Of a stretch of 64,000 nucleotides of DNA, positions 23,309 through 35,499 are shown in pieces. Numbering within the stretch: position 1 is the first letter of the stretch; every line of letters begins with the position of its first letter. The notes below the pieces were generated by a model, which saw nothing but the letters and a program-made list of their open reading frames with translations, did not search any database and had not been told where the DNA came from. Origin of the DNA: Hyaloperonospora brassicae. Its lineage: Eukaryota; Oomycota; Peronosporomycetes; Peronosporales; Peronosporaceae. The translations under genes were made by a program, and so were the position numbers. The stretch lies in assembly GCA_947650285.1 (NCBI GenBank), contig CANTFL010001229.1:1-64000 (forward strand), read 5' to 3'.

Positions 23309-24444
23309 GAAAATAAAAAATGCCCCAGATAATGGGAAAATAAAAAATGTCCCACGTCATGCATACATAAATGCCTCTCATATCGAGAATCACGATGCAG
23401 CCACGCCTTAAGTAACTCAAGCGCAACACATCGATCCAAGTTCTGGTTCTGTTAATTACGGTTCTTAACGCAGTTTCCATGAGCGCGATGCAATCTACTC
23501 TAATCCCTCATGATAGGTGCTGGCATTTTAACGGACAAGTTGCTTTAATCCAATCGTTCTAGTAAACCGGTTTATTGGCCTTAAAAGCAGCTCGGTAGGT
23601 GCAGCACCACAATCGTCTATTTCTAGCTACACACACACGCAAACGTACGATATCCGTCATTGAGCACCTTACGCGCTTGTTGCGGGCGTCCTTGCACGCA
23701 AATTCATCCTCTGCAACAACTGCATCTAGTGCCTTTACCTGCTGCCGCACGCGACTAAATCTTCATCTGCGGCTGCTCCGGCTGCTGCGTCCACAACTCG
23801 AGCTCCTGCTGCGACTCGGAGGCTGAATACGACTGAGACTCAAACTCCGTCGGCGTCGGAACGGACTCGGCGAGCTTCGACGTCGCGCGCTGCGGAATGG
23901 CGACGGGTCAAGTCGACGCATAAACGTTAGGGAGCGCGAAAATGCAATCCCATAAGCAGATTATCATGAATAGCAACCGCAGCACATACAACAACAGTAG
24001 CAGCATCAACAGCAGTAGCATCACCAAAAGCAGTAGCATCATCAACAGATTAACAACAACAGCAACCGCAGTTTCTTCAAGAATAACAGCAGCAGTAGCA
24101 ACATCAACAATAGCAACTAAAACAACAAAAACAAAAGCAATGACAATAACAATAACATCAACAACATTAGCACCGACTAAATTTATTTACGTCCTCATAT
24201 CTCGCGTCTGCGCCGGCAACTGGTGACTGCAAGCGCAGCACGCCCGCGGCAGAACCGTCTCCGCGGCTTCCTAAACAGGGCGGGGGTTGGTCTCGGCCGT
24301 AAAATGGAAAAAATGATTGAGGACGTCTGGTTATATGTGTGCTAGATAAAATTTAGTATGATAGAACGTGGGGCATTTTTTTAATTTCCAATTATCTGGG
24401 GCATTTTTTTATTTTCGTCATTAAATAGGGCATTCTTTTATTTC
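23309..24444. mobile_element. Putative non-autonomous element with inverted A/T-rich ends, right copy
   Basis: Mirror of 7848-8983 with the same end blocks (23309-23356 and 24367-24444) and the same internal triplet tract (about 23957-24182). A divergent island at 23492-23522 holds five transitions relative to the left copy. Confidence 0.5.
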
Positions 24445-26306
24445 CCCTATTTTTATCACCCTACGATATCATCACTTCTACGTTACATAGTCTACCTTAA
24501 TAAGATCAACCCTATTATGCGTAAGGGAATGCCGCTGGATGCCTCGGGCAAGTGACATTGCAATTCGAGATGTGCGTCTGTAGACTACGTTCGTCGATGG
24601 ATTTGCCCTGCGAATTAAGAGGCAGGACAAGTATCAAGTGTGCATGAAATGCACACAGGGGGAAAGCATCAACCAAAGTCTTATTACCTTTTGCGCAATT
24701 TCCGATGCAACAGCGCTGAACGTAAGGCTACTGTCACGATTGAGGGCAGGTCCCACGTTGGCCGCTCAATCGTTCGTAGATCGGACGAGTGCTATGCCTA
24801 AGCGATGACGCATTGCACGGGGACGCCACCAGCAAAATAGGTCTCCTGGCTACCGTTAGGCGGTTACCGGTCTCGAAGCACGTGACTGCCGAAGCAGTTA
24901 CGCGTGGCACGAGTACTTCACCAGCCGTAATTGCTTATTTGAAGAGGTCTTCCGCATGAGCGGCATGCTCTGTACAAAGCCCTCCCCGCTTTAATGTCTG
25001 CGATGGAGAATTTTACTGAAGAGGCCTGCGCGAGATGAGGGGCCGAGGCTGAGACTGACTTAAGCTGGACTGTGACAATTAAAGAGTGACGCCTCGTAGC
25101 ATCGTACCTTCACTCATGCTGCGGTCAGAGAAGTCAACACGACTCTACAATCACGCAATCACATGAGACTATTGCTGTAAACGCCACTGAGAAAAACTTA
25201 ATTCGCTACATCGTGGCATTTCCTATCCGTGTAAACAGTTCGGACTGACTTGTTGCGAAAGTGTTAAGCTGTCTACAACAACACGTTATAGAGATGGATA
25301 GCGTAGGACAGCTGAAACGATGGAATATAGCGGGTATGGAGTTGCGACCACCATTAGTGACTAAAGGGCGTGGTCGCTCGAGCGACAGCTCGTGGCGCAG
25401 AGACGACCGGTTTAGCGGGGACGACACGTGGTACAGGACGTCGTCAGCCGTGATGGTGTTCTACTAGTAGCTGTTTTACCTATCCATTGCTTCCACCTGT
25501 ACCATCAGCTGCCGTAATCAAACATATATGCAATGGTTTACAGCAGGGACAGCATTTTGACCTTTTTTCGAAACGTTCGGAGTACAAAACATCATCAGGG
25601 GGTAATGATGAGACGGAGGCCAGACTGTCGATTGAGTACTTACGACTACTCGAAGATGTCAGCACGAACGCTTTGCCTGGATGTTCTACCACGACTACAC
25701 CGCTTTCTTCCTCCTCCTCGTCTTCGGCGTGAGATATCGGGCGTCACGAGTGGCACTCCGCCTCAACGAGGTAATCATTCATTCTGCGGACGTATTCACA
25801 AGTCGAAAATCGTTGGGGAAAGGCTCATCGTAAAAAGAAAGTAAACAAGTAACTCACTAATACCCTTAATATCAAACATAAAAGTTGTAAAACGACATCG
25901 TCAATTGTGTCCAGCCGTTCAGCACCTCTGAGAAGTGGTACCATCGCGTGTAATCATTGGATGTGTGAGCATGCGGTCAAGCGTTCGGCTTGATTATGCC
26001 AACACGAAGGCGTTGCCAACAGGACCGTAGCGCAGTCGTCAACCGTTCGCTCGGTGAGACAGCTTGTCTGCTTACGCCTCATGTCGAGGATCAAGGGCTT
26101 TCATTGGCTACGATCGACACGTGCAATAGCGACTCCATTGCTAACAACAGAGCCACCTAACGGACGACGATTACGGAGTCTCATCATGCTCTGCTATCGG
26201 CTGGACAATTACTCACACCATGTATTACGCACAGCTGCCGTGTTTCACCGCGTTCACGCCACCAACACGTTGCGCCACCACCTACACCGGCCTTACCTCC
26301 AGAATC
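24445..26306. other. Gene-poor region upstream of the right ABC gene
   Basis: Mirror of 5986-7847. No gene is recognised. Small open frames have no family features. Confidence 0.45.
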
Positions 26307-26324
26307 GGTCACTTCGCGATTTGC
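26307..26324 (+). promoter_or_regulatory. Oomycete initiator-like (INR+FPR) element, right ABC gene
   Basis: GGTCACTTCGCGATTTGC lies about 85-100 nt upstream of the transporter ATG, identical to the left copy. This suggests both transporter genes keep the same core promoter. Confidence 0.5.
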
Positions 26325-26407
26325 GCTCTCAAGGCGACAAATCCCCCACCAGTCAACTACTGCAACTACCAGATCTCTTTCTCTCGTGCTGAACCGCGCA
26401 ATCCGGT

Positions 26408-29400
26408 ATGAATCTCAACGTGTCCGACACGCCTCTGCGTGCTGCTATCGAGTACGAAAGTAGCAAAACACTGCTGGCCGAGGGACCGCAGGCGCTGCAC
26501 GACCACGTTGCGTCGCGCATGGAGAAATCACTGGGCAAAGCGCTTCCGCAGATGGAGGTGCGCTTCAAAGACGTGTCCATTACGGCCGACATTATGGTGA
26601 AAGACGAGTCGAACATCACTGTGGAGCTGCCCACTCTGATCAACGTGATCAAGACGGGGGTCCGCGAGCTGAGGTCCAGCAAGCAAGTCGTGAAGAAGGA
26701 GATCCTCAAGAACATCAGCGGCGTGTTCAAGCCAGGCACCATCACGCTCGTGCTCGGCCAGCCGGGATCTGGCAAGTCGTCGCTCATGAAGCTGATCAGC
26801 GGCCGCTTCCCGGACGGCAAGAACATCACGATGGAGGGCGATGTGACGTACAATGGCACACCAGCCAAGGAGATGCGCAAGCACCTGCCGCAGTTCGTGT
26901 CCTACGTGACCCAGCGAGACAAGCACTACCCGCTCTTGACTGTGAAAGAGACGCTCGAGTTCGCACACGCCTGTTGCGGTGGCGGTCTCTCCAAACGTGA
27001 CGAGGACCACCTTATCAACGGCTCGCCCGAGGAGAACAAGGCCGCGCTGGATGCTGCGAGAGCCATGTACAAGCACTACCCAGACATCGTCATCCAGCAG
27101 CTCGGACTCGACAACTGTCAGAACACCATCGTGGGCGACGCCATGATCCGCGGTGTGTCGGGTGGAGAGCGCAAGCGCGTGACAACGGGCGAGATGGAGT
27201 TCGGCAACAAGTACGTCATGATGATGGACGAGATCAGTACGGGACTCGACAGCGCCGCGACGTTCGACATCATCACGACCCAGCGCAGCATTGCCAAGAA
27301 GTTCCGCAAGACGATCGTGATTTCGCTGCTGCAGCCGTCGCCCGAGGTCTTTCAGCTCTTCGACGATGTCGTGATCTTGAACGAGGGCTACGAGATGTAC
27401 CACGGACCGAGGGCTGAGGCACTGAGTTACTTCGAAGGCTTGGGCTTCAAGTGTCCACCTCGTCGTGATGTGGCCGACTTCTTGCTGGATCTCGGCACGG
27501 ACAAGCAAGCGCAGTACGAAGTGGAATCGGATCGAGGCAGTTTGGTCCCGCGGTCGGCCAGCGACTTTGCCACAGCGTTCGAGCGCTCGTCCATCTGTGA
27601 CCGAATGCGAGCAAGCCTCGAAGATCCGGTACACCCCGCCCTCGTTCAGGACAAGAAGGTGCACATGGATATTCTGCCAGAGTTTCACCAGAACTTCTGG
27701 GACAGCACGTGTTTGTTGATGACACGGCAGGTCAAGGTGACGTTGCGCGACTCGGCGGCACTGTGTGGGCGCTTGTTCATGAACACCATCATGGGTTTGC
27801 TGTATGCCAGCGTCTTCTACCAGTTTGACCCGACTAACGCACAGCTGGTCATGGGCGTCATCTTCGCTTCGGTGCTGTGTTTGTCGCTGGGCCAGTCTGC
27901 TCAGATCCCGACAGTCATGGCTGCGCGCGAGGTGTTCTACAAGCAGCGTGGAGCCAACTTCTTCCGCACGGCATCGTATGTGCTTTCGTCGTCGGCGAGC
28001 CAGCTGCTACCGATCATTCTGGAGAGTGTCGTGTTCGGCTGCATCGTGTACTGGATGTGCGGCTTTGTGGACACGATCGGGGCGTTCTTCCTGTTCCTGT
28101 TGATGCTGATTATAACGAACCTCGCGTTCACGGCGTTCTTCTTCTTCTTGGCTTCTGCTTCGCCGAACTTCAGCATCGCCAACCCGATCTCCAGTGTCTC
28201 GATCCTGTTCTTCATCTTGTTCGGAGGCTTCGTCATCACGAAAGAGCAAATTCCGGACTACCTCATCTGGATATACTGGCTAAACCCAATTGCTTGGTGC
28301 GTGCGCGCGCTAGCAGTGAACCAGTACAGGGACGACACCTTTGACACGTGCGTTTACGGTGACATCAATTTCTGCGAGAGCTTCAATCAGACGGCCGGCA
28401 TATACTCGCTCGGTACATTTGAGGTTCCGTCCGAAAAGTACTGGCTGTGGTACAGCATTGCGTTCATCGGTGGCGCATACGTTTTCTTCATGTGTCTCTC
28501 GTTCATCGCACTGGAGTACAACCGATATGAGAGTCCCGAGAACGTGACATTGACCTCGGAGAACAAGGGCGACACCAAGGACGGATACGGTCTGATGCAA
28601 ACGCCGCGTGGCTCGACAAACGGTGGCGACGCTGCACTCTCTGTGGCGCCTGCCAGCGACAAGCTCTTCGTCCCAGTCACCATCGCTTTCAAGGACCTCT
28701 GGTACAGCGTGCCGGACCCGACCAACCCGAAAGGAACGATCGACCTGCTGAAAGGCATCAGTGGCTGCGCGCTGCCAGGTACCATCACGGCACTCATGGG
28801 ATCGTCGGGTGCCGGCAAGACGACGCTGATGGATGTCATTGCTGGCCGCAAAACGGGAGGAACGATCGGTGGCCACATCCTGCTCAACGGCGTTCCTGCC
28901 ACCGACCTCGCCATCCGACGCTCAACTGGGTACTGCGAGCAAATGGACATCCACTGTGACTCGACAACATTCCGCGAGGCGCTCACGTTCAGTGCATTTC
29001 TTCGCCAGGGCGCCGACGTTCCGGACAGTCAGAAGTACGACTCGGTGAACGAATGCCTGGAGCTGCTCGATCTGCACCCAATTGCTGATCAGATCGTCCG
29101 CGGCAGTTCTGTGGAGCAGATGAAGCGACTGACGATCGGTGTGGAGCTGGCGGCTCAGCCCAGTGTGCTTTTCCTGGACGAGCCCACGAGCGGACTGGAT
29201 GCGCGTTCCGCCAAGCTCATCATGGACGGCGTGCGCAAGGTGGCGAACACGGGTCGGACCATTGTGTGCACGATCCATCAGCCTTCGACGGAAGTTTTCA
29301 GCGTATTCGACAGTCTGTTACTGCTGAAGCGCGGCGGTGAGACGGTGTTCGCGGGTGAGCTGGGTGAAAACGCGTGTGAGATGATTGCGTACTTTGAGTC

Positions 29401-30496
29401 CATCGAGGGTGTGACGAAGTTGGCAAGCAACTACAACGCGGCAACGTGGATGTTGGAGGTGATTGGTGCGGGCGTGGGCAACAGCAACGGTGCCAAGGAC
29501 TTTGTGAAGGTCTTCCAGGAGAGCAGACAGTTTGAGATTCTGCAGACCAATTTGGACCGTGATGGTGTAACTCGACCGTCGGCGGACTTGCCTGAACTGA
29601 TCTTCACGGACAAGCGCGCTGCAACGGAGCTGGTCCAGATGAAGATGGTGATGCAGCGCTTCTTCCGCATGTACTGGCGCACGGCATCGTTCAACTTGAC
29701 ACGATTCTTCGTATCTCTGGTGCTGGGTCTCGTCTTCGGCATCACGTACGTCGACTCGGAGTACACATCATTCACTGGCATCAACTCGGGCATGGGCATG
29801 TTGTACTTGACGGTCGCGTTCCTCGGCATCAGTTCGTTCAACAGCTCGTTGCCCATCGCTTCTCAGGAGCGTGGCGTTTTCTACCGCGAACGCGCAGCGC
29901 AGACGTACAACGCGGTCTGGTACTTCTTTGCTTCGAGTGTGGTGGAGATCCCGTACACGTTCCTGGCTGTGATGCTGTTCATGGCTCCTTTCTACCCGAT
30001 GGTCGGCTTCAGCGGGGCCAGTGCCTTCTTCACGTTCTGGCTTGCCGTGTCGATGCACGTGCTGCTGCAGGCGTACATCGGCGAGTTCCTGGTGTTCTTG
30101 CTGCCGAATGTGGAAGTCGCCCAGATTTTGGGTTTTCTCATGGCGTTGATCTTCCTGCTGTTCATGGGCTTCTCTCCCCCTGCTGGAGACCTGCCGACGG
30201 GCTACAAGTGGTTGTACCACATCACGCCGCAGAAGTACACGTTTGCAGTCCTGGCCAGCCTCGTGTTCGGCGACTGTCCCGACAGCGGCGTGGGCGACGA
30301 CGTTGGTTGCGAGCTCATGACGAACATGCCGCCGAACCTTCCTGCGGGTCTGACCGTGAAGAGCTACTTGGACAGTACGTTCCTCGTGAAGCACAGCGAA
30401 ATCTGGCGCAACAACGGCATCGTGCTGGCGTTCTTGGTGCTCTTCCGTGTGCTCACGCTGGTGGCGATGCGCTTTGTGAACCACCAGAAGCGGTGA
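26408..30496 (+). CDS. PDR-type (full-size ABCG) ABC transporter, right copy
   Basis: A 1362-residue open frame with the same NBD1-TMD1-NBD2-TMD2 layout as the left copy. Walker A1 is at residues 117-124, signature 1 at about 250-257, Walker A2 near 798 and Walker B2 near 920-930. Five nucleotide differences from the left copy were noticed, four silent and one replacing Ile with Thr at residue 1316 in the last extracellular loop region. Both copies look fully functional. They are likely plasma-membrane exporters, and their identity fits recent duplication or gene conversion. The flanking promoter region is duplicated as well, so the effect would be on gene dose and not on expression pattern. 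Confidence 0.96.
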   Translation: MNLNVSDTPLRAAIEYESSKTLLAEGPQALHDHVASRMEKSLGKALPQMEVRFKDVSITADIMVKDESNITVELPTLINVIKTGVRELRSSKQVVKKEILKNISGVFKPGTITLVLGQPGSGKSSLMKLISGRFPDGKNITMEGDVTYNGTPAKEMRKHLPQFVSYVTQRDKHYPLLTVKETLEFAHACCGGGLSKRDEDHLINGSPEENKAALDAARAMYKHYPDIVIQQLGLDNCQNTIVGDAMIRGVSGGERKRVTTGEMEFGNKYVMMMDEISTGLDSAATFDIITTQRSIAKKFRKTIVISLLQPSPEVFQLFDDVVILNEGYEMYHGPRAEALSYFEGLGFKCPPRRDVADFLLDLGTDKQAQYEVESDRGSLVPRSASDFATAFERSSICDRMRASLEDPVHPALVQDKKVHMDILPEFHQNFWDSTCLLMTRQVKVTLRDSAALCGRLFMNTIMGLLYASVFYQFDPTNAQLVMGVIFASVLCLSLGQSAQIPTVMAAREVFYKQRGANFFRTASYVLSSSASQLLPIILESVVFGCIVYWMCGFVDTIGAFFLFLLMLIITNLAFTAFFFFLASASPNFSIANPISSVSILFFILFGGFVITKEQIPDYLIWIYWLNPIAWCVRALAVNQYRDDTFDTCVYGDINFCESFNQTAGIYSLGTFEVPSEKYWLWYSIAFIGGAYVFFMCLSFIALEYNRYESPENVTLTSENKGDTKDGYGLMQTPRGSTNGGDAALSVAPASDKLFVPVTIAFKDLWYSVPDPTNPKGTIDLLKGISGCALPGTITALMGSSGAGKTTLMDVIAGRKTGGTIGGHILLNGVPATDLAIRRSTGYCEQMDIHCDSTTFREALTFSAFLRQGADVPDSQKYDSVNECLELLDLHPIADQIVRGSSVEQMKRLTIGVELAAQPSVLFLDEPTSGLDARSAKLIMDGVRKVANTGRTIVCTIHQPSTEVFSVFDSLLLLKRGGETVFAGELGENACEMIAYFESIEGVTKLASNYNAATWMLEVIGAGVGNSNGAKDFVKVFQESRQFEILQTNLDRDGVTRPSADLPELIFTDKRAATELVQMKMVMQRFFRMYWRTASFNLTRFFVSLVLGLVFGITYVDSEYTSFTGINSGMGMLYLTVAFLGISSFNSSLPIASQERGVFYRERAAQTYNAVWYFFASSVVEIPYTFLAVMLFMAPFYPMVGFSGASAFFTFWLAVSMHVLLQAYIGEFLVFLLPNVEVAQILGFLMALIFLLFMGFSPPAGDLPTGYKWLYHITPQKYTFAVLASLVFGDCPDSGVGDDVGCELMTNMPPNLPAGLTVKSYLDSTFLVKHSEIWRNNGIVLAFLVLFRVLTLVAMRFVNHQKR

Positions 30497-31904
30497 TCGC
30501 TGTGTCTCCGATGTGCGCGCGTGTACCGAATGCACTGTAATCGTTACGCCCCATTTTCTGTCAGGGCATCAGCTCGCGTTTGTAACTCGTTAAATACATC
30601 ATACCTTCATCCGTCGTTGTGTTGTCTGTTCACTACTGCCTGAAAGGCAAAGCCAACGTGTGCTGTGCTCGAGGCAAGGAAGGAATGATCGACAGGAGCT
30701 GCGAGGCCAAGTAGAACACCTTGCATTGACAGAGATGTCAGCCAATCGATCAGGAGGTATCTGGGATAGGGTATCTATCGATCAGGTATACAGCACTCGA
30801 CCTTCGTCGAGCTGATGTCGCAGACATCGTCGTCGCAAAGCCATCGGTCCTCGTGATATGTCCGCGACACGGTCAACAAAACAGAGCTCTTCAAACCGTG
30901 GCGTGGTGGTATGCAGATGCTGGTGCCACAGACTGCCACGGGGAGTATCCATACAGTCTGCGGAGTCATACTCATCACTGTTGGCGAACAGATCCGAACC
31001 TCGCGATGCGCCTTGGCATGGATGGATATACGCGATGATACGTTACTAACTTGATGGCATGGAAATATGCGTGCACGGACCAAGGTCTGGTGAACAGACA
31101 GATGATACGTGTAGCATTGGGTCAGACCATGTCAAAAGTGTTGCCACCATCCCGAGAACGACCCGCAAGGTAACAAATGGCGCACTGAATGCAGAAAGCA
31201 AGCAATTCGCTTATCTACTTGCGCTGACCAGATCTCTGTCCAACTTCTTGTGCTCGTTTGTTAAGCCCATCGAACATGTCAGGACTGAGAGCTCGATCGC
31301 GACTCACACTGTCGACACCGGTTGGGGTAAACCGGACTTTCTGTTCGTTACTCTTGACTCGGTCCGTCCTTGAATCGTGTGCATCAGCATCGGAGTGCGT
31401 ATTCATTAGTGATGAAAGCCGCAGAAACACAATCGCTACAAATGACTCCAGGATCCCGTTGTAGATCATGCGCAAAGTCGAGTCACCGAAGAGTGCTGCG
31501 CAAAACAGTTCGTCGCTGTTAACGTTGTCACACGGTGACGCACTGCGAAAGAGAAGTTTACGTACACAACAGCCATGAAGACTGATAAGCAGCCATGACG
31601 GCGAGGGCATATGGTGCTCGCGAGCTAGAAGCGCAAAGCAGGTCGGCCAGTGGTGAACGCTGCAGAGCTTCGTGGTGGACCAACACGGCACATCCGATCA
31701 CTTAGAGGAGAAAAGTCCACGTTTTCGTGGAAAAAGCAAATGAGATGAAAACTACTTTGCGTGCCAGACACATTAGCCTACGCATGAGGGCCTGTCAAGC
31801 TCAGTCGAATCACCGGGTGACATGACATCGTGGATAAAGTGGCTGCATTTACGAAAAGCAGATTACCTGCCCCACTCTACAGGACGATAAAATGTGTTTG
31901 TGAA
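30497..31904. other. Gene-poor flank downstream of the right ABC transporter
   Basis: Mirror of 386-1795, with a 3-bp deletion near 30785. No gene is recognised. Confidence 0.5.
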
Positions 31905-31929
31905 TGCGGTCAGCTTGCCGTGCCAACGA
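31905..31929. repeat. Target-site duplication of LINE, copy 1
   Basis: This 25-bp sequence (core GCGGTCAGCTTGCCGTG) is repeated at 35500-35524 with one mismatch and flanks the LINE. The left arm has a single, unoccupied copy at about 360-384. Confidence 0.88.
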
Positions 31930-32018
31930 GTGAGTGAGAAAGTGAGGTATATTTAGGTACGCGCTCGACCAGCTATATTCTGTCACCCGGCAACAAGGTT
32001 ACCGGGATGACTGCTACG

Positions 32019-33059
32019 TTATATACTAGGTAGCACTAGGTCACGGACAGCAGAACGCCGGCGCGCAGCCTCCTGGTGCGAGAGTATCAGGTTCCTCGGT
32101 GTCAGTATGGGGCCCTGTATGACGTATTGGTCGGTTCGAGAGGTCTCCAACCAATGATTGACATCAGAATCAAGGAAGGTCGTGGCCTCCTGGACTAAAC
32201 CGGGATTAAAAGAAGCGTGTGCTTGAACCGAAGTTCCTATGTCCATAGCGATATTCGCCAGTCGATCCGCCATTTTGTTGTAAGTGCGATAGTGATGGCC
32301 CCAGCTGGAGACAGTGAGATCGTTTGCGACGGCGCTTGCTCCGGTGAATAACTGCACCAAGTGCTGCTTGCGCGGATGGTGTCGTGTCCGGAGTTGCTCC
32401 AGCACAAGCGCACTGTCCCCACTGACATACAGGGGTAAGTAGTCGCTTTCTTTTGTTCGCCGAAGACCGTGGATGAGCCCCCAGTATTCCGCGATATTGT
32501 TAGTAGTATCAGCAGAGGCATAATCCACGCTCGATACCCACAAAACGCATGCGGCGTGCGAAGGAACGTGTAGTCGGACAATAAAAGATCCAGCTACGCC
32601 TGGACCCGGATTGCCGCGGGATCCTCTATCGGAGAAGAGGAGGTATAGCACTCCTGGGCACCGTTCGATGGGTCGTACGTGCAACGAAGGAGATTCGTCG
32701 TAGTAGATAAGGGTATCAGCCAAGGCCGACCGTACCTGCGCGAACAGTTGCCCGCCCTCCCCCATGTCGAGCTGGTAGTTTAGACCACAAACCCTTCGAA
32801 CCGACCGGCGAAAGATAGTCTTGGCCCTAGCTGTGTGAACATCCTGTGATAGAGACGGGTCTTCCATGCGGCGGAGGCGCTCGACCCAGATGGCAAGAAG
32901 TGTCGTCGATACGAAAAAACGCCACAGCTCTCGAGCTGCCGGGAATACCGCAGCCTGATCTTTCAATAAATTAGCGCCTGTGTTCAAAGATTGCTTGGCA
33001 ACGACCCAGGCGTTGGGAGGAATCCCCGGTATGTCTAGTCCAAACATCCAGACATGCAA
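32019..33059 (-). pseudogene. LINE C-terminal RNase H domain
   Basis: An open frame of 346 codons covers the 3' part of the LINE polyprotein. RNase H motifs occur in order: SDRGSRGNPGPG (first Asp), NNIAEYWGL (Glu), YVSGDSALV (Asp) and MADRLANIAMD (last Asp). This domain removes the RNA strand during element copying. The frame begins inside the polyprotein, so this is a fragment and not an independent gene. Confidence 0.85.
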
Positions 33060-33116
33060 GTCATCCTCGTGGAAAGTACCAAGCCATCGCCACCGATCAA
33101 GGAGGTATTCATAGTG

Positions 33117-33335
33117 TCAGCTCGAGATAGGGAACGCCCAAAAGATAAAGCTTGCCACATCTGGACCAGCATTCATACACCCAGGGACGGGGCACGACAG
33201 ATCTTGCTTCGCCCAATTCCAGAGCGGGAAATTGTTACTCCTTAGTCGATATATCGTCTGAGCGTTGGTCAGAAAGGACGCACGAGTTCGTCTGATATCT
33301 CTCCACGTGATCAATGGTGAACCTTCAGATATCAC
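33117..33335 (-). pseudogene. LINE linker with Cys motif
   Basis: A short frame with RLRSNNFPLW, then CPVPGC and FIFWAF. It resembles the Cys/His motif that precedes RNase H in LINE polyproteins and is out of frame with its neighbours. Between it and the RT (33336-34700) the minus strand holds several short, broken fragments with no motif I can name. Confidence 0.6.
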
Positions 33336-34699
33336 GTGAAAGTCCGCCTTTGCAACCCGTTGCTCGAGAAGTCAGTTTCTTAAATATAGCGCCTCCGGGA
33401 GATAAGCTGTTTAAGTTTCCAACGTTGTGGCCACCACCGGCGACGACCGGCCCACAGGTGGACAACCCGCGTGATCATCGTATGGGTGCCAAAGGGGACA
33501 GGATCTTACTGGCTGAGGAAGTAGCGATATTGCACGCCGCCATCGACGAGACTGGTTGCACCCACATACCATGCCGGTATCAGAATCCAGTCATGAAATC
33601 GATGCAACTTTGCTGAATAAAAAAGTAGGGACCCAGGTTCCAGCGCGCGATAAACCGGAGACGGGAAGTTGTAAAGAAGGGCGAGTCATAAGGGCCTAAA
33701 ATGCCGTCTCTTCGCCATAGACTGGGTCGCCATGTCACGCGTGGTAATGGACAAGACAATGCCAGTCTGCAGGGTCGTCCAAGACATTGACTTGCCAAGG
33801 TATTTCAAATTCATGGCGAAGTCGGCTCCGTTCAATGTATAAGCCGTACCCCGTCGATATCGCAGCCACGACATATCCGTGAGCGTGACGTGGACAATCC
33901 ATCGGTAATCGAGTCGCCCGACGCCGCAACTTCAGCACGCATCCCGGCACGCAGTTGATCACCAATCACCCGCCGAACATCAAGTGTGACACAACTGTCG
34001 TCATTATAGGCTACTGCAGCGCGCGAAGTAAACGAAAAGGCACGTCTACAGACCACCCTGACCGCACCTTAGCGAGCGCGTCTAGCCGCAGAAATTCCAA
34101 CAATGTCGGACTCGGTTTTCCGAAGAGTAGCTCGATATCGAAGATGCTTGTCTTCCGTCCAACAAGGCGTGATGTAAGCCGGACCTGACCCGCTCGATCC
34201 CCACAAGTAATTACCAATGAGTAAGTCCCTCATAGAAAGAGTAGCTGCCCATTGTCCAACTGCTGTTGCTGCCATAGTCATCAATTACGTCCGAATAAAA
34301 GGCACCGATAGCCCCCCTGCTGGATTGGTATAGAAACTATCTCGGAAGGGACCCACGGCCGGAACCACTTGCCATCACGGTAGCCTCATACAATGTCAAT
34401 AAATAATCTGTTCAGCCTGGTACCATGGCGGAGGAGGCCAACTGTGCCGTGCTAAAAACGTGCTTTTGGGAACAGCTATAGCACTGGCGAGCTGCGCCCG
34501 TTGTTCCACCGTGTGAGTCTGCTCTCGTGCTAAGGCAAGTCGGCTCCAGAGATGCCGGATGCTCTTTTTCCAGTTATCGGCCACCCCAACCTGTTGTCCC
34601 ACCAGAACACCAAGATATCTGCAAGTGTCGCCGGGGCCTGCGGAGTAAGACCACAGGTGCTTAAATTTTGTGCTGTCCAGCGCGGGTCCAGCTCGATGA

Positions 34700-35321
34700 C
34701 CATTGATTTAGCCCTATTTGTCCAAAAACCTGACACGCGAGCGAATTATCGAGAAATGCGATTGCCGGCGTAATTGCAGACCAATCGCGAAGGTATACAG
34801 CAGTATCATCGGCATATCCCGAGACATTGAACTCAGTCGTTTGCCCTCCAGATGTGATAGGTACACCTCAAATGTCCTCCCGCGCTTGAAGCATTCGATA
34901 GACACTATCGAGGGCGAGAATAAAGAGAAGTGTCGCAAGGGGACTCCTTTGCCGTATTCCACAAGCAACGGCACGTCGACTCGAGCGATATCTATTGACA
35001 AGAAAACGGCACAACGTGTCGCGGTGTAATGCCGCCACGACGGATACAAAGTGGGGTGACAACCCAATCCATGTCAGCGCCGAAAGTAGATATGAACGTT
35101 GCAACGTGTCGTACGCCTTTGCGATATCGAGAAGTAGAACAATTTCTCGGTGCAGATCGCTGGCCAAGTGTGCAGCTTTGCGAAGCGCCGCAAAAAGGTC
35201 AAGCCCGTGTGGATCGACCGCTTTGGAACAGAACCAACTTGATCCGGCAGTACGAGATGCATCGCAATGGCCTCACCCGAAGCGAGAGAATATTGGTAAA
35301 CACCTTGTAGTCGCTCTTTAG
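34700..35321 (-). pseudogene. LINE reverse transcriptase fragment
   Basis: A 99-codon frame (35167-34868) carries the LDIAKAYDTL block (first catalytic Asp) and the GIRQRSPLATLLF block of LINE RTs. The YADD catalytic box is at 34805-34816 in another frame, so a frame change lies between. The N-terminal RT region continues weakly toward 35321. Confidence 0.82.
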
Positions 35322-35499
35322 GAAAGCGATCAAGCGATGATCAAGCGGCAAGGAAGAGGCTGAGAGATTTCTTTAAACACTGAATGTTCGCTTCACCAAA
35401 CGACGCCTGGAACACGCTGCACGTGAGCCATCTGGTATAAAATGTCGCAAGAATACGACCGAGCGCGTCCGCGTATTCACGGTAACATGTCTTTTTGAC

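Larger units (their letters stand above)
18347..31929 (-). repeat. Right arm of large inverted duplication (near-identical part)
   Basis: Inverted copy of 386-13945. It is bounded inside by the deletion joint in gypsy-1B and outside by the LINE insertion. Apart from two small divergent islands, it shows only isolated substitutions and a 3-bp indel. Confidence 0.93.
31930..35499 (-). mobile_element. LINE-type retrotransposon with C-terminal RNase H (broken, probably 5'-truncated)
   Basis: On the minus strand the order is RT (about 35320 to 34700), a Cys-containing linker and RNase H (33059-32019). It has several frame breaks and no endonuclease domain, consistent with 5' truncation by target-primed reverse transcription. 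No poly(A) is seen at the 3' end (31930). The left arm lacks the insertion, so it entered after the inverted duplication arose. Confidence 0.9.
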
